A DNA stretch of 64,000 nucleotides from Quillaja saponaria. Lineage: Eukaryota > Streptophyta > Magnoliopsida > Fabales > Quillajaceae. Below the pieces are notes generated by a model. That model saw only the letters and a program-made list of their open reading frames with translations, was not told where the DNA came from and made no database searches. Each line of letters begins with the position of its first letter. The first letter of the stretch is position 1. The position numbers and the translations under genes were made by a program. The stretch covers positions 13,117,001 to 13,181,000 of the forward strand of contig CM055605.1 in the NCBI GenBank assembly GCA_029379385.1, written 5' to 3'. Shown here piece by piece: positions 46,330 to 57,500 of the stretch.

Positions 46330-46680
46330 AAGGCTTGGTTTGGTAATGCTCTTTTGAAGGGAAAAGTAGGATGCTTCTACTCTGGACTTTTAAAAGTCAA
46401 TGATATTTTTAAAAACTAGCTTACGCTCTCAAAAGTTAATAAAAATTAGTATTTATCCTTTTATTAATTAATGCAGTAGGTTAATTATCTCTTTTTGTAT
46501 TATCAATATCTATTATAGTCAATTTAAATTTAAAAAAAAAAATTATAATGAATTTACCAAACACTAATTTGTAACTTTTGCTTATTGAGAGTAGCTTTTA
46601 TATTATTTTACTAAACAATACTGCTGTAACTCTTAAAAGAAGCTCTAAGAAAGCTTTCCCTTGCATTGCTTAGATTAAGT
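46330..46680. mobile_element. MITE-like element, copy 1
   Basis: Begins AAGGCTTGGTTTGGTAATGC and ends with an inverted, diverged form (CTCTAAGAAAGCTTTCCCTTG). Inside, ACTTTTAAAAG.CA.TG and TTTTTAAAAACTAGCTTA are shared with the element at 55430-55855 in the FMO intron. No coding capacity. Superfamily undetermined; no target duplication could be fixed. Confidence 0.5.
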
Positions 46681-48325
46681 ATTACTACTAGTGTTATCAT
46701 GTATTCAGGCCGAAAAGGAATTTTATATTAGTGTATAAAACTTTCCCTATCATTTCCTCCGGAGAAAGAAAGTTAAATAGCTTTGTCTGGAGAAGAGAAC
46801 TTGCAACTAATGCTATGGTTTGACTTTAAAGCTCAATGACTATATTGATAAAAAATAAATAAATTGGAAGGCAAACAATATTCTGGTATAGCTATCTATA
46901 TTGATCAAAGCAAGACTCATTACATTTGAATTTTAAAAAAGAGCAAACTTTTCTTTGTCAGCATGGTCCAGAAAACTCAATGGCTTCAATAATAAATGAA
47001 GATTTTTCAAATAACAAAAACTTTTCCATGCTGCAACAAATGGGAACCTATTCATTTGAATCTTGAATCATAAAGGCACAAAACACATGTCAGGCAACAT
47101 ATGCAATTTACCTTGATATAATCTTCCAAACTTGATCATCTGCAGTAACCCGTTCTTGTTAACGGATTTCTCCCGAAACCACTTTTTGTTTGCAAGCAGT
47201 GTCTTATTTCTGCACAACACACAGTTCCTAAAGACACTAGAACTTTATCAAAACAGGCTTTTGTAAGAAGGCTTTGCGACATCCAAAACAAATGGAAAAT
47301 TTATCCAACATATTTGGTGGATCACAATATAACATGAGCAGTGCCATTGGCAATCAGCTCAGAGCAGCGTCAAGTATCAAAAAACCCATATTGCTAGATA
47401 ACCACCATTTCAAAACTTATTTTTTGTGTATACTTCAAAACAAGACACAACTTGAACATACAAATTTAGAAATCATAACATGGTACTAGCCATTTGCACT
47501 AATGCCCCATTGAATTTTGATAGAATGTCGAAAGCTAACTGGCTGACTTAACCATGGAAGAAACTTCAGTATGTTCAACTGGATCAACATTATAATCCAG
47601 TAAACTGATACATGAATTGAAGAACCAAAATAAGATCCTAACAGCATTGCTGTACACAAACTGCATCAGAGTGAACTAACAAAAACTGAATAATTTGTAA
47701 AACCAAATTAAGTGTAGATAAATGAAGAAAACCCAGAAAACTGTAGGATGAGGCTTTTGCAGTGGCTCAAAACCAATTGTTTCAGCCTCTCCCTTTCCCA
47801 TAAAATTCAGAATTATAATTTTCTACTCAATTCTTCATCTGTTTTAGTGCTGTGCTTTGGAAGCACATAATCTCAGTAATATCTCATGGGTTTACCATCC
47901 AAAAATATATTTATGATTTTGGATCATTGAGTGTGAGAGTAGTTGATTTCAGTAGAAACGATATTGAAGGAAAGATCTCATTGAAGAACTCTAAAGTTTT
48001 CATCTCAGTTTGGAAGCAATTTGCCATACCTAGAATTGTTATATAGCGCTTCTTATTTTTCTTTAATATAATAATGATGACGATGACTGCGAATACAATG
48101 AAAATGTGATAATATCTTACAAGTCGAAGAAGAAGGACATGACAGGAAAATGAGAAATTTATTAAATTTTTTACTTTTTCAATTACTGATCACAAGACTT
48201 GTACATTTTAGATGACAGTTTGATATAACACTCAATTCAAATGAATTAGGCTATTAGCAAAAAGGGGTTTAAGAATATATATAGGTGCAATATGCTTAAT
48301 TTCATAAAACAACATTATTACATTT
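46681..48325. other. No gene confirmed
   Basis: Two short plus-strand frames (47274-47489 and 47852-48046) have no recognisable domain. Base composition near 46980-47500 is somewhat more mixed than the surroundings and could be an old 3' gene end. Nothing more can be supported. Confidence 0.35.
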
Positions 48326-48870
48326 TAAGTTAAAGTTTAACAGGTAAAGTATAATTCACTCTCCGTACATCCCACCAAAAAATCAACACACGGTCCACTT
48401 TTGCTTACTTTAGCTTTTATCATTTCCTCTAAGCCTAGACCACACTCATATTATAACATATTACCATATTAATTATAATTAAAGGTGATTGTTGGTGTCA
48501 TTAATATTGATTATAATTAAAAGATTATTGGTATTAATGACACGTATAATTGATACTAAAATATTAATAATGTTAGAGCTTTTCTTTGTCAATTAATCAG
48601 TAGACGTATCAAATCTCCTAATTTAATATGGCCCACTTGGTTTACTTACGTCATCCTACCAGATCCTCACACTTGAGCACCACAGCTTAGTGAAAGCACA
48701 TAAATAAATACATAAAGAAATTAGTATATATTATCCAATAAGATCATGCCAAGTATATAGTTGGTTCTTAGTAAAAATTTATACCTGCCTTCCACACCTG
48801 ATATCCAAGTAAGAAACTTGTGAATCTTTCATAAAATTAATTAGTTATTATATATATAGAAACTTGTGAC
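48326..48870 (+). promoter_or_regulatory. Orphan duplicate of the FMO gene promoter
   Basis: Colinear with 53907-54415, directly upstream of the FMO gene. Shared stretches include TAGCTTTTATCATTTC, AGCTTTTCTTTGTCAATTAA, TTATCCAATAAGATCATGC (with a CCAAT box) and ATCCAAGTAAGAAACTTGTG. Where the functional copy leads to a TATA box and the start codon, this one ends near 48870 and passes into unrelated sequence and a hAT-like element. No FMO coding sequence follows. Confidence 0.75.
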
Positions 48871-48993
48871 TAAGAAGGGCTAAGTGGCGATGTGCCATCA
48901 ATTAAGACTATGGACCTTTTAGTGACAAACATGCCTTGAGTTTAAAAAGAGTTTGAAAGCTAAAGGAAAAAATCCAAGTCTAACCCAACTAAC

Positions 48994-49614
48994 TAGGGGT
49001 GATTTCGGACGGGTTTTAAGTGTGTTATTAAACGAAGTGAGCCTCTTAATTTTTGACTAAAAAATAAATTTTTATTTTTTTGGTTTTCGTCAAGGAAGAT
49101 AACTGAAACTAAACTAACCATTCAATTTCAGTTTTATTTGTTTTTTTTTATGGGTCTTTGGACCCATTGTTATTTAACACTCAAATTTGGTCCAAAATTT
49201 AGCTCAACAAGATTTTCTTCAATTTGTTTTAGTTTTTTTTTGGGAAAATGTAAACTGTAAATATTTGGGCCAAAAAAATGACACCTATAATTTTTTGATA
49301 ATTATAAACCCAAAATAGAATTAGAAAGGATTATGTTAAAATTGGCTTAAAGAGTCAATTGGGCCAAGGGAGAAATAGAAAGGAATTGGGTTGTCAAGCT
49401 AGACTATCAAATTATAAATATAAATTAAAAAAAAAAAAAGAATTTGGTTTCAGATTAGGTAAAACCGGATTATGTAAAAACCAAGACTGAAATTTTGGTT
49501 TTTGATATGACAAAATCAACAAGTAACCAAGGCATCTAAAAAACCAACACCAAACTGAAAAATTGGTTTTGATTGGTTCTGTTTTTCAGTAAAACCAACA
49601 TATGTGCACCCCTA
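48994..49614. mobile_element. hAT-like non-autonomous DNA transposon
   Basis: 621 bp with short terminal inverted repeats TAGGGGTG and CACCCCTA, flanked by CAACTAAC (48986-48993) and CAACTAAT (49615-49622), an 8-bp target duplication with one mismatch. Eight-base duplications are diagnostic of hAT. The interior has scattered GGTTTTG / AAAACC motifs and no coding capacity. Confidence 0.7.
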
Positions 49615-49622
49615 CAACTAAT

Positions 49623-50579
49623 GATAGGTAAACAAGCTGCTGGGACCAACTATTGAGTGGACATGATGGGAGTGCTTCTTTTTGCATACTTTGATTAAAA
49701 AAAAAAAAACCTATTAGTAGTTAGTTGGAATATATTACAGTCCATAATTTATGTCTAATTATTATATTTATTCTTATACTAGGCCAGGTTCATTATACTA
49801 GGTCAACTTGTACAGCATATATATATATATATAGACTTTCTCTATTTTATCAAATTATCTCATTTTCATATATTACCAAAATCATCATTAGATTCAAGTT
49901 GGTATCAAAACTTAGGTTTTCTAAAAGTTTTCCTAAGGTGTTGCCACCTCCTTCTTGGTGGCAACCCCCACCTCAACCCATTCCTCAACCTCACCACCCA
50001 TCCTCCTTCTTCTAGCCATTGACTCCTCTCTTTGGTATATAATATAACTGAATTTATTTTTTGTTATATGAAAGTGCTTGAAATATGAGCTTCCTGTATA
50101 TTCTTTTTGTTTAAATATCTTCAAGTATGTTTGTCTCTCACAGTATGCTCAAATTTAATCATCTTTTATTTTATAGCTGAATCTGGTCCATCTTTTTTCG
50201 GGCGAATTAAACACAATACTAAAAAGTAGCAATTGGTGTCCATCCCTTTTAACAAACTATATGACTATACAAGAACATGTTATGTGTTATTTGGTTTAAG
50301 TCTGGCAGTGATTTATTCACCACAAGTTATTTTTAGCAGCTTTATTTGTAAGATTTATGAAATGATTGATTTTCCAATGCTCCAAGTGCATGGCCTGATC
50401 TGTTTTACACAAGTGAAGGTGTCAAAACAGAATGCAACTTGCCTTGGCACCTTAACTTGATGTGAATTTTCTATTTTTTTATTTTCTTTTTCTATTTGTT
50501 TGCTGATAAAAATGAGAAAGGGGAAGACCTATTCAAACAATGGTTTCATGTTTTCAATTATCTATGATTTAGAGTATGT
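49623..50579. other. No gene confirmed
   Basis: AT-rich sequence with a TA run (49818-49833) and a proline-rich frame at 49725-50015 that lacks any known domain. Nothing else supported. Confidence 0.35.
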
Positions 50580-51165
50580 TTGGAACTATTAAAATAGTGG
50601 AATTCAATTCATTCTAAATGAATTTTAATTAAAATCTTGTGTTTAGAACTCATTATATATGAGAATTCAATTCATTATAAATCTCATTTTCATTACTTTT
50701 TTTCATTTTAAATTTGTACCAAAATTGACCTGATTTACAAAAAATTCAATTTATTTAGCCTTTAAAAAATTGCTTGAATAAATTTACCTTTCATATTTGT
50801 CTTATTTTTACACTTGCTCCCAGACCCACCACTCTTCTCCTCAATCGCTCTCTCTCACAATACTCATCTCTTCTCACCCATTCTTATTCTTAACCCATCT
50901 CTTTCTCAAACTATAACAGACTATAAAAAGAAATTGGCCAAGAAATAGAGAAAGAGAGAGAGAGAAAATGGTCAAGCTATTAAGGTTAATATTGTAAAAA
51001 TTTTAAATTCAATTGAATTCCATTATTATTATTCATATTTCAAACAATGTAATTCAATTGAATTCTATTAAATTATATCTTGTTATTTATTCCAAATATT
51101 AAAAAAAGAATTAAATTCAATTGAGTTGAAATTAATTCTTTTACAGATTTTTTCTAAACTTACCT
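50580..51165. mobile_element. Probable MITE, AATTCAATT-rich
   Basis: Begins GAGTATGTTTGGAACTATTA and ends near AGATTTTTTCTAAACTTACC with many copies of AATTCAATTGAATTC-like palindromic words on both sides of a pyrimidine-rich centre. The symmetric arrangement suggests a miniature inverted-repeat element; termini and target duplication were not fixed. Confidence 0.4.
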
Positions 51166-52109
51166 TTAAGGAAACATATATTCTGCAGGTATGGACATAA
51201 GTGGTGAACAACTGTAGAAAAATAGAAGAAAGCTGGAGATTAAGGCATGTGTCCTTTATAGAGGTTGTGTTTCAAAATAGTCAGCTTTTGAACTTCTTTG
51301 CCAGTTTTGTAGTTACAGTATCTAAATACCGAGTATCCTCTTCAGACATTATGCCATGACTATCCTGCATAATTTAGTACATACTTTCATTACTTATTTT
51401 CATTCAATGCGCCTTGGTGATGAACCTGATTATGTTTTTTTCTGAAAAGATCATGTTCTACCAGAGAGTCTTATAATCTTTATTAAACTTTTGTACTAAA
51501 AATCATGAGTTGCCTTTTTGAAGAACCTAATATCTAATTACTGTGTGCACCCTTTCTTTTGCAAGATACAAACTGATTAGGTGTTAATTGGACCATTCTT
51601 AAGTACGAAGAATCTACACTTGCTTCCCATCCTACTCTAGCTCGTGTAAGCTGAGATTTTCTGCCAATTCTGCCACAAATTTGTACCTCATATTTAATAT
51701 CTAATTTTCTTGTTAGCTACAGTAAAAATGTTTCTACCCACCACCACTTTTCTTATCGAACAGACACATAATTCTGAATCATACACAAAGCTAATTCTGA
51801 TAGGCAAAAAAGTGGTTGTTCAACATGTTTACTTTCCGTTGAATCATTTATGCAAGTTCTCCTTTGCTTTTGTTTTTTCGATTTCTCCAAATAAGCTGCT
51901 ATCCTCTATGAATTTTCTTTTACAAGATTATTTTTGGTTGTGCCCACATATTCTTTTGTAAATAATTTTATTCTATGGTATAGCCTAGATTTAGTAGATT
52001 ATGCTATTTTGTGGCTGCCAGCCTCCAATAGATTACTCTTCAGATGACTGCCCTCATATTCTACTTGAAATTTCAGAAACCAAACAGTGGAGATGGATTT
52101 TGAGAATTT
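51166..52109. other. No gene confirmed
   Basis: Less AT-rich than neighbours; a frame at 51710-51961 has hydrophobic stretches but no domain I recognise. Possibly remains of a host gene interrupted by the transposon at 52119. Confidence 0.3.
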
Positions 52110-52118
52110 GTGTTTCAA

Positions 52119-53306
52119 CTATGAAGCACGGATACAGATACGAGAATCCGATACGATACGTATCTGACACGGAAATACACCAATTTCTTAAAAACAATGA
52201 TACGATACGTTAAGGATACGTTTAATTAAATAATTTTAAATTATATTATATATATATATATATAATTTATAACATGAAGTGGTAATTCATAACATACAAT
52301 TATCTAAAAAGCATAAATTGAGCAAATTCATCATATAATAGTTATCAAACAAGTACAATTCATAACATACTGGTCCAACAAACATAATTAATTACATTAA
52401 ATTTTTCTCTAATTAAAATTAAAAGAAAATCCAAAAAAAAGAATCAAAAAAATTTATACAACAGTAATGGATTCAATGTAGAACTCCATCATATATTCTC
52501 ACAAATGCAAACTTTATAAAAGCTTATACAAAAGTAGCAAAGGAAACAAACATAGACTAGAACACAAGGAGAATAACTTCATAAGCTCATATGGAATAAA
52601 AGAAACAATAAACAATGCACATCAATTCTTATAAACCTTAAAAGAGCTAACAACAGCAAACTTCGGAGCCAACAACACACAGATTTTGGATCAGTGCCAG
52701 TGAAAAGTCCATAACACTATTTTTCAAACAAAGAGTAGAGGAAGTGAGAGAGGGGGATAAAAGTGGAGGGTTATTCACTCGGAATGAAGCTTTGGAGGCC
52801 TCAACAGTGATTGTTGTGAATTGGACTATCACAGGCTATGGAGAAGATGAATAACCTAAGAACTTTGAAGTTTCAAATAGCAATGAAGATGAAGAACAGT
52901 TTGAAAATCAGAAGAAGCTTCAGACCCAGGAACGGCGAATCAAAAGCTGCTTCAACGATACCAATCCGGTGAATTGACAATTGTTAATGGAGAACAGAAG
53001 TCACAAAGGAGAGGAATTCATGAAGAAAAGAAGTAAAAATGAACAAAATGCAATGTTTTGGTGTCAGCCAAAAACATGGCGCCGTATCCAAGCTGTATCC
53101 GAGCCGTGTCCTGCTGTATCCAAGCCGTAACCTGTCGTATCCGAGCCGTTTCCAACCGTATCCGAGCTGTATTCAATTTTAAAAAATTAAAAGAAATAAT
53201 TATGGATACGAATTTGATACGTATCCCAGCGTATCGAAGCCGTATCCATGTCAGATATGTACTCGACATGGATACGACCCCCAATTTAAAGTATCGGTGC
53301 TTTAGA
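52119..53306. mobile_element. Non-autonomous DNA transposon with GATACG arrays and 9-bp target duplication
   Basis: Flanked by GTGTTTCAA at both sides (52110-52118 and 53307-53315), a perfect 9-bp duplication. Termini are imperfect inverted repeats (CTATGAAGCACGGATAC and TCTAAAGCACCGATAC). Both ends are packed with GATACG / CGTATC words: about 95 bp on the left, and on the right 53080-53280 with a CGTATCC(A/G)AGC(C/T)GT run. A 9-bp duplication suits Mutator-like elements best; if one flanking base is chance it would be 8 bp, as in hAT. Frames inside are translations of these repeats or unrecognised. Confidence 0.75.
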
Positions 53307-53315
53307 GTGTTTCAA

Positions 53316-53799
53316 TGATAACTTGCAATTACACCACCAAAGAGAACACACTCTCTGTCTAAAGCAACAATAGAGCAGAGGACGTTTTGACGGTTGCGGC
53401 TGCAATAGCAACAGTTGCAGAGGCTGCTGCCCAAGACTACAACGGTTAGATTTGATTTCAAAGTCACATTTAGTAGTCAACAATTGGATTCTGAAAATTT
53501 ATTGGATTTCTTTTTACTTAAAATTAAAATGTAGTTTTTCAGCAATATTGAGGAAGTTGTTTCTCTTGTTCAAGTTGTTTTGAGTTGGTTGTTGTCAATT
53601 TCTAAATCTTTTGCTGATATATGATATGATCCATCTTCGGCTGATATTGATGACTAAATCAACAAGTTTTTTTTTTTTAAGTTTGAACTAAATAAGCTGT
53701 TGTGTCAATGTATAAAGCCAATACAAAATAAAAGATTAAAAATTCTCAATAAAACTTATCACTACATGCACAGTGGTGGATGCCAACAGTTTCTGAGTA
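53316..53799. other. No gene recognised; possible Helitron body
   Basis: Mixed sequence upstream of a Helitron-type end. No coding similarity. Confidence 0.3.
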
Positions 53800-53825
53800 C
53801 CCGTGCGGCACGGGTTTTTCATTAG
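53800..53825 (+). mobile_element. Second Helitron-like 3' terminus (degenerate)
   Basis: Hairpin CCCGTGCGGCACGGG (53800-53814), then TTTTTCATTAG and T. The gap from hairpin to end is 11 bases, as at 7870-7880, but the terminal CTAG is TTAG here. Same stem sequence as the 7.85-kb end, so both probably belong to one family. Confidence 0.5.
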
Positions 53826-53925
53826 TTTCTTAGAGAGATATTAGACATTGAATTTTTTAGTGGTAGTTTTCATTAGTTTCTTAGAGAGAAATTAGACATT
53901 GTATTTTAAGTGGTAGTTTATTGAG
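53815..53925. repeat. Tandem duplication of ~52 bp
   Basis: Two copies of a unit including CATTAGTTTCTTAGAGAGA, ATTAGACATTG and AGTGGTAGTTT, lying between the Helitron-like end and the FMO promoter. Confidence 0.7.
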
Positions 53926-54509
53926 TAAAGTGCAATTGACTCTCCCTATGTATCATCAAGAAGTATTTTTGCTAACTTTAGCTTTTATCATTTCTTCTTA
54001 GCCTAGACCACACTCATATACACTGTCAGCAAACAAATTATAACATTTTACTACATTGATTATAACTAAGGGTGATTATTGATATTAACGGCAATGTACT
54101 TTTTATTTATTGATAGTACAATATTAGATAAACATTCAAAGCTTTTCTTTGTCAATTAATCAGCCCACGTATCAAATTTACTAATTTAATATGGACCGCT
54201 TGGTTTACTTACTTTATCCCACCAGATCCACACACTTGAGCACCACACCCTTGTGAAAGTACATAAATAATTACATAAAGAAACTAGTATATATTATCCA
54301 ATAAGATCATGCAAAGTATGTTGTTGGTTGTTAGTAAAAATTGACTCCTGCTTTCTACACCTCATATCCAAGTAAGAAACTTGTGAATCTTAAATTAATT
54401 AGTTATTAGATATATAAGTAGAAGGCATACACAAAATTAATCATAATACATTGTATAAGATATCTAGAGCTGAAAACTAAGGAAGAAAAATTAATTAAGA
54501 TCGACAGAG
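53907..54509 (+). promoter_or_regulatory. Promoter and leader of FMO gene 1
   Basis: Includes a CCAAT box in TTATCCAATAAGATCATGC (about 54295-54313) and a TATA box GATATATAAGTAG (about 54410), about 95 bases before the start codon. The upstream ~500 bp is duplicated at 48326-48870. Start codon context GACAGAGATGGAG. Confidence 0.6.
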
Positions 54510-57500
54510 ATGGAGATGCAGGAGTTAGCTGAGCAGAGAGATATCGTCATTGTGGGAGGTGGGATCTGTGGCCTTGCAACTGCACTTGCACTTCACAGGT
54601 TTTTTTTTTTTTTTTTTCTTTTTAAATTTATTTTTAACTTCCTCCCATAATTAATTAAGCACCATGCACCAATTAACAATAAATTTTTTTTCTATATAAT
54701 TAAGGAAAGGAATCAAAAGTTTGGTGCTAGAAAGATCAAAGACACTGCGAAGTACTGGAGCTGCAATCATTGTTCAACCAAATGGTTGGCGTGCTCTTGA
54801 TCAGCTTGGTGTTGCTACAAGGCTTAGAAGAACTGCCATCACTATACAAGGGTATGTAGTAAGAGAAATATATGTTTTTAAAAAGAAACTCACTAGGTAG
54901 CAACAACATTGTAACATATATTGCCAAGGATTGTGATTGTTTAGCTTCGAAATTCAATAATTAATCAGAAATTTGCATAAGAAAACTAACTTTATGTATG
55001 ATTCATTGGAGCTTGATCAATACATGCATGCAGGGGACATTACATATCGCTTGCTGATTCAAAGAAAAAGGAGATACCAATCGGGTGAGTTAATTTCTTG
55101 AGCTTTTTAAATTAATTTATGGAAAACAAAATTAAATAAATTTGTTATCTTCTAGCCTGACAGTTGTTGTGATCATGGATTTATAGTAACGGAGAAGTAC
55201 GTTGCTTGAAACGGACTCATTTGATAGAAACCTTGGCCAATGACTTGCCAGTGGACACTATACGCTATGAGTGCCAAGTGGTATCTATTAAATTAGACCC
55301 TTTAACTTGTTATCCAGTTCTCCAACTTCATAATGGAAGTTACCTTCAAGCCAAGGTATATAATTTTTTTAATAAATTCTCGTCAAAAGTGCATTAGGTT
55401 ACATTACAAAAGCATATCAGCTTGTAACTTGATTTAGTAATGCTCTTTGAGAGGGTGCTTATGTTTATGAAGAACATAAGTCAATTTTTTTATGTTTAAT
55501 TAAAAAATATATATATATCTGAAATGCTTCTGCTCTGAACTTTTAAAAGCCAGTGGTGCTTTTAAAAGTAACTCAAGTAATGCTTTTAAAAGCAGCTCAA
55601 AATATGCTTTTAAAAACTAGCTTCTACTCTCAAAAAATTTAAAGCTTAATATAACCTTAATTTTTAATGAAAAAAACTACATCATTACCAAACCAAGCTA
55701 AATTTTTATGGCTTCTACTTATTGAGAGCAGTTTGTATATTATTATAACAAACACTACTGCTGTTACTTTTTAAAAGCATCTCAAAGAAAGCTAAAAGAA
55801 CACAACACCTCTCAAAAATCATAACACTATCAAACCAAGCCTATATCTTTCACCTAGTCTAAAACACCAACAAAGCTTTTCTACAATATATACTTTAGTG
55901 AGAAACTTGTTGGAAATGTGGTGGGCTCTAATACTACATATTGGAAATGTGTGATTCGCACACATTACCCTTTTGTTAGAATGTTGTGAGCACTCACATA
56001 CTCAAACACACATTTAGACATTTAGAGAGGGAAACATTTACGATATTGTAAAAGAAACTATAACAATTCATTTCATAACCAATATAAGTAGTGATGCTAC
56101 TTGGGATAGACCCAAATATTACAATACTCAATTTGACATATTTATACTAGTAACAGTAGCTCACTAATTTGTAACTCTGTACTAACTAACAACTCACTAC
56201 TAATAGGATTGAACACCCATTATTAGTAATGAAACTCCCACTAATACACAATTTATTACAATTTCATAACTCACCACTAACACACAATTAACCACTAATT
56301 ATTTTGTTTATTCTCCTAGGAGTTAGAAATAATAAAAAACCAACTTCGAATTACAATTTCAACACTCGCCTTTAATTTGAAGTTTTCTTTTTTGAATTTT
56401 TTTTATTCTTGTGTGGAGTGTTCACATTATCTTGATATCACGAATTGTCTTCAAAGTTGTTCACCAACTAGCTCTTGATTACTAGAATTTGAATTTTGCA
56501 ATTGTCCTTCCTTCCTCGAACATCTACGCAACTTACTATTTCATTTCTTGAACTTTATCATCAGCTAACTTTGCAATAGCAACATCAAGTTTTCCTCATT
56601 CTCTTCTTTCAACGAATATGTTGTTTTCTTTCATAAAACTATAACAATTTCACCAAAAGACCTTCAACAACTTCTTCAATTCTCTTAATCTCTCGAACAC
56701 ATTTTTTTTTTTTCCCACTCACTTAAGCTAGCCTCCATACCACATTCATTCACCATCACTCATTTTACTCATGAGTGTCTTCTTTATGCTCCAACGATAA
56801 GTTTCTCTGCATGGATAATCTCACATTATTTGACTTCAATCATGAGCTACACTTGTGTCTTATTCTCCATAGTTGATATCCCATCCGAACTATCCGCACT
56901 GATACTAATTTGTTGGAAATATGGTGGGCTCTGAAACCACGTGTTAGAAACATGTGATTAGCACAAATTACCACTTTATTAGAATGTGATGGGCACTCAT
57001 ATACTCAAACACACATTTAGATTAGAGAAAGAAAGATATATAATATTGTAAAAGAAACTTAACAACTCATTTTATAACCAATATAAGTGGTGATGCCACT
57101 TGGGTAGACCCAAATATTACAAGACTCAATATAACATATTTATACTAGTAACACTAACTCACTAACTTGTAACTATCTTTAACTAATAATTCACTACTCA
57201 TAAGGATTAAACACCCATTACTAGTAATGAAACTCCCACTAATACATAATTCATTACAATTTCGTAACTCACTACTAACACAATTAACCACTAATTTATA
57301 TCAATAATTTTATTTATTCTCCTAGGAGTTAGAAATACTAAAAGACCAATTTTGAATTACAATTTCAACAAAACTAATGTTGTGTTGTTATGTGCTAATA
57401 GCTTGTCATTGGATGCGATGGAGTGAACTCTGTTATTGCAAATTCAATTGGATTAAACTCGGTGAAGCTTTTCTGTACATGTGTGGTGAGAGGGTTGACA

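Larger units (their letters stand above)
55908..57370 (-). mobile_element. Miniature LTR retrotransposon (TRIM-like) in FMO intron 4, complete
   Basis: 1,463 bp: LTRs 55908-56364 and 56911-57370 around a 546-bp non-coding interior. Both LTRs begin TGTTGGAAAT and end TTTCAACA. Target duplication AAACT is perfect (55903-55907 and 57371-57375). Next to the right LTR, on the minus strand, TAGTATCAGTGCGG resembles the tRNA-Met primer site, and next to the left LTR is a purine tract AAAGGCGAG, so the element is on the minus strand, antisense to the gene. It has no coding capacity and needs enzymes from elsewhere. Confidence 0.9.

Noticed and set aside
47274..48046. Two short ORFs as host genes
   Set aside because: No domain, no splice-supported extension and no start context; kept only as unannotated sequence.
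53018..53318. Arg/Ile-repeat protein on both strands
   Set aside because: Translation of the GATACG/CGTATC subterminal array of a DNA transposon.
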